From the NCBI RefSeq assembly GCF_018812025.1, contig NC_063065.1, forward strand, positions 28,988,240-29,052,239: 64,000 nt of DNA, in the 5' to 3' direction. Within the stretch, counting starts at the first letter, position 1. Each line of letters starts with the position of its first letter. This DNA comes from Megalobrama amblycephala. Taxonomy: Eukaryota; Chordata; Actinopteri; Cypriniformes; Xenocyprididae. The translations under genes and the position numbers were made by a program. The notes beneath the pieces are model-generated. The model saw only the letters and a program-made list of their open reading frames with translations, ran no database searches and was not told the DNA's origin. Positions 59,195-64,000 of the stretch are shown piece by piece.

Positions 59195-60905
59195 TACGGT
59201 GGCCCAGTAGTGCACAACACAACGAAATTAAAAAAGCAAACATAAGTTCACAACGCAACGAAATCAAGCCACAACACAACGGAATAAAGCCACAACACAA
59301 CGAAATCAAGCCACAACACAACGGAATCAAGCCACAACACAACAGAATAAAGCCACAACACAACGAAATCAAGCCACAACACAACAGAATAAAGCCACAA
59401 CACAACAGAATAAAGCCACAACACAACGGAATAAAGCCACAACACAACGAAATAAAGCCACAACACAACGAAATCAAGCCACAACACAACAGAATAAAGC
59501 CACAACACAACGAAATCAAGCCACAACACAACGGAATAAAGCCACAACACAACGAAATAAAGCCACAACACAACGAAATCAAGCCACAACACAACAGAAT
59601 AAAGCCACAACACAACGGAATAAAGCCACAACACAACAGAATAAAGCCACAACACAACAGAATAAAGCCACAACACAACGGAATAAAGCCACAACACAAC
59701 GGAATAAAGCCACAACACAACGGAATAAAGCCACAACACAACGGAATAAAGCCACAACACAACGGAATAAAGCCACAACACAACGAAATCAAGCCACAAC
59801 ACAACAGAATAAAGCCACAACACAACAGAATAAAGCCACAACACAACAGAATAAAGCCACAACACAACGGAATAAAGCCACAACACAACGGAATAAAGCC
59901 ACAACACAACGGAATAAAGCCACAACACAACGAAATCAAGCCACAACACAACGGAATAAAGCCACAACACAACGGAATAAAGCCACAACACAACGGAATA
60001 AAGCCACAACACAACGGAATAAAGCCACAACACAACAAAATAAAGCCACAACACAGCGGAATAAAGCCACAACACAACGGAATAAAGCCACAACACAACA
60101 AAATAAAGCCACAACACAGCGGAATAAAGCCACAACACAACAGAATAAAGCCACAACACAACGGAAATGCTCCCGACCACTATGGGGCTCTCAGAGCTCG
60201 GTAAAGTTAGTTTTCCTTGCCAATGTTCTATAGAGTCGGCAGTAATATCAATACCACGATTAGTTTTAACAGTATGTATCCACCATATATCGACATGAAA
60301 TATTAATTCAAAATCACCTACGTGCAAAATAGCTTCATATTTATACCTGTGAATGATTTGACGCGCTACCACGGTGCATGGTGAAGGGAACGTCTGCCAA
60401 TTCCACCAAGTGGTTAAAACGTATAATTTGTATTCATTAAAATTACTTATAACATTTATAAACAGACATGTTCAAATTACAAAGCTTGTCAGTCTTACCA
60501 ACAGGAACTAGCAAGCTTTGTAATTTGAACATGTCTGTTTTTACATGTTACAAGTAATTTTAATGAATACAAATTATACGTCTTAACGATTTGGTGGAAT
60601 TGTCAGACGTTCCCTTCATCATGCTTTGTGGTATCGCTTCAAATCATTCACAAGTATAAATATGAAGCTATTGTGCACGTAATTGATTTTTAATTAATAT
60701 TTCATGTCAATATACAATGTTTACATACTTAAAACTAATCGTATTGATATGTTTGTAAGACTGTCGACTTTATAGAACAGTGGCAAGGAATACTAATATT
60801 ACTGAGCTCTGAGAGCCCTCCGTTGTGTTGTGGCTTTATTCCGTTGAATTGTGGCTTTATTGTGTTGTGTTGTGGCTTGTTTCTGTTGTGTTGTGACTTG
60901 CACAC
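59195..60905. mobile_element. Large foldback element with 21-bp repeat arrays
   Basis: Left array of about 44 units of 21 bp (ACAACACAACGGAATAAAG plus two bases) from about 59207 to 60167. Then come two inverted arms, 60168-60488 and 60512-60819, around a 23-base spacer, and a right array of about four units in the opposite orientation (60820-60900). The innermost 29 bases of the arms (60460-60488 and 60512-60540) are exact reverse complements. Further out the arms share words such as GAATACAAATTATACG and TAAATATGAAGCTAT with mismatches. No transposase is present. Confidence 0.85.
59207..60167 (+). repeat. 21-bp minisatellite with AATAAA in most units
   Basis: Units differ mainly at the positions GGAAT/AGAAT/GAAAT and AAAG/CAAG. 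About 34 units contain AATAAAG on the plus strand. The unit length is divisible by 3, so two overlapping minus-strand frames (323 and 374 codons, 59190-60372) of Cys-Cys-Gly-Phe-Ile or Val-Val-Leu-Trp-Leu repeats remain open. They are artefacts. Confidence 0.93.
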
Positions 60906-62095
60906 GTTTACAAAGATAGTTTTGTTGGTCATAACTTCTGGAGATAAATCGCACAGACATTGAAGAGAGATGAATCCTACTAGTGCACATGCGTTGACAC
61001 ATCAAATGGTGTATACTTTGAAAGATTACGTTCTCTTGTATAATACGCTGTGTTTGAAGTGTTCACTTCAAAACTGAAGTATACTTTAGACTTAACCTGA
61101 CATTTAAACCAGCAAAAATGCTAAAGACTCATCTCTGTAGGGATGCTTTAACAAAATTCATGGCACTTAGATTTGTCTTCAGTGTCAAAGTCAATAAAAT
61201 AATCATTCAGTTTAAATGCATTCATTTATTAATGGATGAAAGCCTCCAAACTGCCCTTTTAATCTGATCTAAAAATAACAACACATAACAATATGATTTA
61301 AATGATGAATACACCAGAAACTCGTATTTTGTGATTTGTTTATGACGGATGTCACCCTACAGGGATTGGCTGTTGCCCCACATTTTTGCCTTACATTTGT
61401 TTAAATTTCAGCATTTCTCATCTTTTTGAGGTTTCTTGTCACTAATGTCTCTCACCAAAACAGGAAACTGATCCGTCATCCCTTATTTGTCACCGATTTA
61501 TTTGAAACCTTCATTAGCATTTCAAAACAGTGCAGACAAACAGTCTCTGTTTCTGGCAGGACACGTCCATTCTTATCTTCTTATGTCCATATACAGAAAC
61601 AACAACGAAGGAAGAAAATTGAAGAAAGTATTGTATTGCAAATTTGTGATAGAGCAGAAATGAACTGGGCCTGTAGCACAAAAACAGTCCTTGAACAATT
61701 TGTGCACTTAAGATAACAGGCCTGTGGAAGCTTCTCAAAACCCCACAATCTCTTTGCCTCAGACTGGAGCAGTTTTTGTATGAAGGTCACATTAAACTTT
61801 ATTTTCAGTTTTTCATTTGTTTTGTTTATGCTTTTCTCTAAAAGGACGAAGAAGTCAGCCATGGATTTGAGACATATGCTGGACTAGTTTCTGTACTTGC
61901 TAGGAATAAAGTTAGTGATGAGTTTTCCAACAACTGCAAATAAAATGCAACTCTTTGCTACAATTTGGACATTCTTCACTTCAATGGACAGTATGTCTGA
62001 TATAGTGTTACGTATTAGTACACACAAAGAAATTAATCATTAATTAATGATTAAATGATTACAGAATGCATTTTTGTGTGGTACAGTGCTAAGGT
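60906..62095. other. Non-coding sequence
   Basis: AT-rich to mixed sequence. The frames at 61426-61716 and on the opposite strand have no recognisable domain. No repeat is recognised. Confidence 0.35.
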
Positions 62096-63000
62096 AGAAT
62101 TTGATTCTGATTCTGAATCTACATGTTTAAAGTACTTTGATTCTTCTGATTTGTTTATCTATGGATTCTAAGTAATGATTTAAACCATGATTGCTTCTGA
62201 TTCTCAGTCTACTGATTTTGAATTGAATGATTCTGATTCCAATTCTTCTGATTCTGAATCTACTATTATTTTTTTTTAACCTACTTATTCTGATTATTCT
62301 GATTCTTAGGCCCCGTTTACATTATGCGTTTTCATTTTTCAAGTTTTACTACGGTTATGCCTGTAATTTACACTATGCCGGTATTTTCGAATCTCGAAAA
62401 TGGAGACTTCGAAAACGCTACAGACCCCGTTTTAGTTTGAAAACGCCGGGGTTGCTTTTCAGTATAAATGGACCACAACGGTGACTTTTGAAAACGATGG
62501 CTGCCCACATTCACTCTGCGTATCCTTGACGACCGTCTAAACAATAACATGGAGACTGAACTGCAATCTTTGCTGGCTTTGTTGTAATTTTTAGCAGCCA
62601 TTAAACTCTCTACATTTTTGTAAATTTTTTTTTTTTTTATACTGCAGCTACCTGCATATGCAAGACGCAACTGTTTACACTTGTACGCACATGCCCAGTG
62701 TGCACGAACAGTCATGTGACATGCGTTTTCAGCTGTGTAGTGTAGACGGAGATCGTTTCTGAAACGTTGTGGAAACGCCAGTGTAGACTAGGATCGTTTT
62801 CATTTTAAAATGCTGTTTTAAAACAAAAACGCACTGGTTTAAAAGGGGCCTTAGTCTACAGATTTTCAATTGAATCATTCAGATTCCAATTCTTCTGAAT
62901 CTAAATCTACTGAAAATGATTCTAAATGAAAATACTGATTCTGTTTCTTATTTACTGATTCTTATTATATTGATTGGAATGACTTTTACCAGAATAGATC
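62096..63000. repeat. Degenerate GATTCTGAATC minisatellite, split by an element
   Basis: Irregular units such as TTCTGATTCTGAATCTAC and ATTCCAATTCTTCTGA lie on both sides of the insertion at 62309-62852. The left part (62096-62300) and right part (62860-63000) share AATTGAATGATTC-like and GATTCCAATTCTTCTGA words. Confidence 0.7.
62309..62852. mobile_element. hAT-like MITE (GGCCCCGTTTACA family)
   Basis: About 0.54 kb with ends GGCCCCGTTTACATTATGCG and GGTTTAAAAGGGGCC in inverted orientation. GCGTTTTCATTTTTCAAG on the left and GATCGTTTTCATTTTAAAA near the right are typical of a very common teleost hAT derivative. An exact 8-bp target duplication is not evident; only CTTAG is shared at the edges. 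The frames over it (62227-62484 and 62368-62715) are not a transposase. Confidence 0.7.
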
Positions 63001-63070
63001 TAGATCTTCCTATGGTCACCTGAACCTACTGTGCAGAAATGGAAATTGTGGTGATTTCTTATACCCTCTC

Positions 63071-63101
<31 letters not shown>

Positions 63102-63777
63102 GTGCAAAAAAGCAGTGTTTTTGTCATTTTCTCCCTCTCCAACGAGGACGGATTTGACCTGTGAGGACTCTTGAAACAGCCAAGAGCTGGAGCTGCCAGC
63201 TAAAACTGCAGTTTACTGGCTATTCATGGAGCTTCAGTGCATTTAGGCCTAAAGACGGGCCTCTCAAGTCCCCATAAATACTGTGCGATTTATAAACAAA
63301 TACCCCGTTTGATTACAAGTGGAGGCTGAAGTGAGTGTGAGCTTGTTTGTGCGGCAGCTCTCCTATTGAGGAGTGTGTGCGGAAAAGCAATTGAGTCACA
63401 CAATTATCAAACAGACATGCATCCAAACATGAAGAACTGTCAATCAAATACAACTGGATGAAAGCCAATGATGCTAAAGAGATTTTTGTCAAGAACTTAC
63501 AGCTATTCAGATACTAATTATTATTAGTGTCATAGAATCATATTTTCTCAGCTATTTTAGTCTCTTGAATTTGTTAATCATTTTTAATTAAGCAACATGC
63601 ACAAAAAGGCAGTGATGCGCTATGTGAAAATAGCAGTATTTTCTTTGCACGAAAGTGTAAATATTTTTAAGATGCTATTTTTATTTGATGTGGCAGATAC
63701 TATTCGCACCTCAGTTGTAGTATATTATAAAACGGTTCAATTATAACAACATATTCAGTGTATATGACTGTATTTAT
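63001..63777. other. Non-coding sequence with a conserved-looking block
   Basis: An A run at 63070-63099. 63120-63450 is evenly mixed, GC-richer and repeat-free, with TTTATAAACAAATACC and TTGATTACAAG words. No exon can be defended. Confidence 0.4.
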
Positions 63778-64000
63778 CAAAGGGTCCTTGATTATAATTT
63801 CAATTTTTAACTTTAGTTAGTGTGTAATGTTGCTTGTTTGAGTATAAACAACATTTGCAAAGTTAAAACCCTCAAAGTTCAATGCAAAGGGAGATATTTT
63901 CTTTTACAGAAATCACTTTTTAAGGACTAGAGCAAATGGCTGGTAAAGACTACAACAAGCTTCTTCCTGGGTTGGTGGCATCACAAACCTCAAAATTTAC
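63778..64000 (-). mobile_element. T2/Kolobok-like MITE, copy G, cut by window end
   Basis: From about 63810 to 64000 the sequence is the reverse complement of 45455-45645 (shared words AGTTAGTGTGTAATGTTG, GGGAGATATTTTCTTTTACA, ACTACAACAAGCTTCTTCC). The outer end ATCAAAGGGTCCTTG near 63777-63791 is a decayed AAAGGTCCC-type terminus. The remainder lies beyond the window. Confidence 0.75.

Noticed and set aside
59190..60372. Two long minus-strand frames (323 and 374 codons) with CCGFI and VVLWL repeats
   Set aside because: They are translations of a 21-bp minisatellite whose period is a multiple of 3 and whose unit has no stop in those frames.

Overview
The window is AT-rich vertebrate DNA, almost certainly from a cyprinid-type teleost fish (carp, bream, goldfish or zebrafish relatives). 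The evidence is the repeat content: Tc1 elements, TTAA-flanked MITEs carrying the AAGGGTTAGTTCACCC end, the repeat ending CCAAACTTTTGAACGGTAGT, the GTGACCCTGGACCACAAAA-type repeat, and many long (TA)n, (GATA)n, (GAAT)n and (TTTTA)n tracts. No host protein-coding gene, rRNA, tRNA or CRISPR can be supported. The only recognisable protein is a Tc1/mariner transposase (13151-14143). Most other long reading frames are translations of tandem repeats whose unit length is a multiple of 3 or that contain few stop codons. The window is best read as intergenic or large-intron sequence.

Layout. 0-9 kb: unique sequence with a T2/Kolobok-like MITE (about 1.2-1.8 kb), a piggyBac-like non-autonomous element (1987-3489) and decayed dispersed repeats. 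9-11 kb: a hAT-like element (8974-11074) made of a degenerate minisatellite, itself split by a 0.96 kb TTAA-flanked MITE. 12.7-14.4 kb: a Tc1 element next to a (TA)n tract. 15-19 kb: pentanucleotide tracts, a local duplication, a foldback MITE and a TA-bracketed repeat. 21-24 kb: a compound minisatellite of about 40 units. 24-33 kb: mostly unique sequence with one 0.68 kb TTAA MITE and an inverted pair of dispersed repeats. 33.7-36.5 kb: nested and abutting TTAA elements, then the second piggyBac-like copy in opposite orientation. 36.5-47 kb: unique, partly GC-richer sequence with a hAT MITE that has a perfect 8-bp target duplication. 48-54 kb: another TTAA MITE, a (TA)n(CA)n tract, a palindromic element filled with a 21-bp repeat and a short TTAA MITE. 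59.2-60.9 kb: a large foldback structure carrying about 44 copies of a second 21-bp repeat. 62-64 kb: a hAT-like element inside a minisatellite, a block of non-repetitive sequence, and a MITE cut by the window edge.

The features do not form a pathway. What connects them is transposon history: repeated insertion at TTAA, insertion of elements into older repeats, and growth of tandem arrays inside terminal-inverted-repeat elements. The most unusual structures are the foldback element at 59.2-60.9 kb, the 3 kb compound array at 21-24 kb and the nest at 33.7-36.5 kb. The non-repetitive GC-richer blocks (for example 25.2-25.6, 40.9-41.1, 47.6-47.9 and 63.1-63.5 kb) look like conserved non-coding DNA, but only an alignment to other fish can show that.
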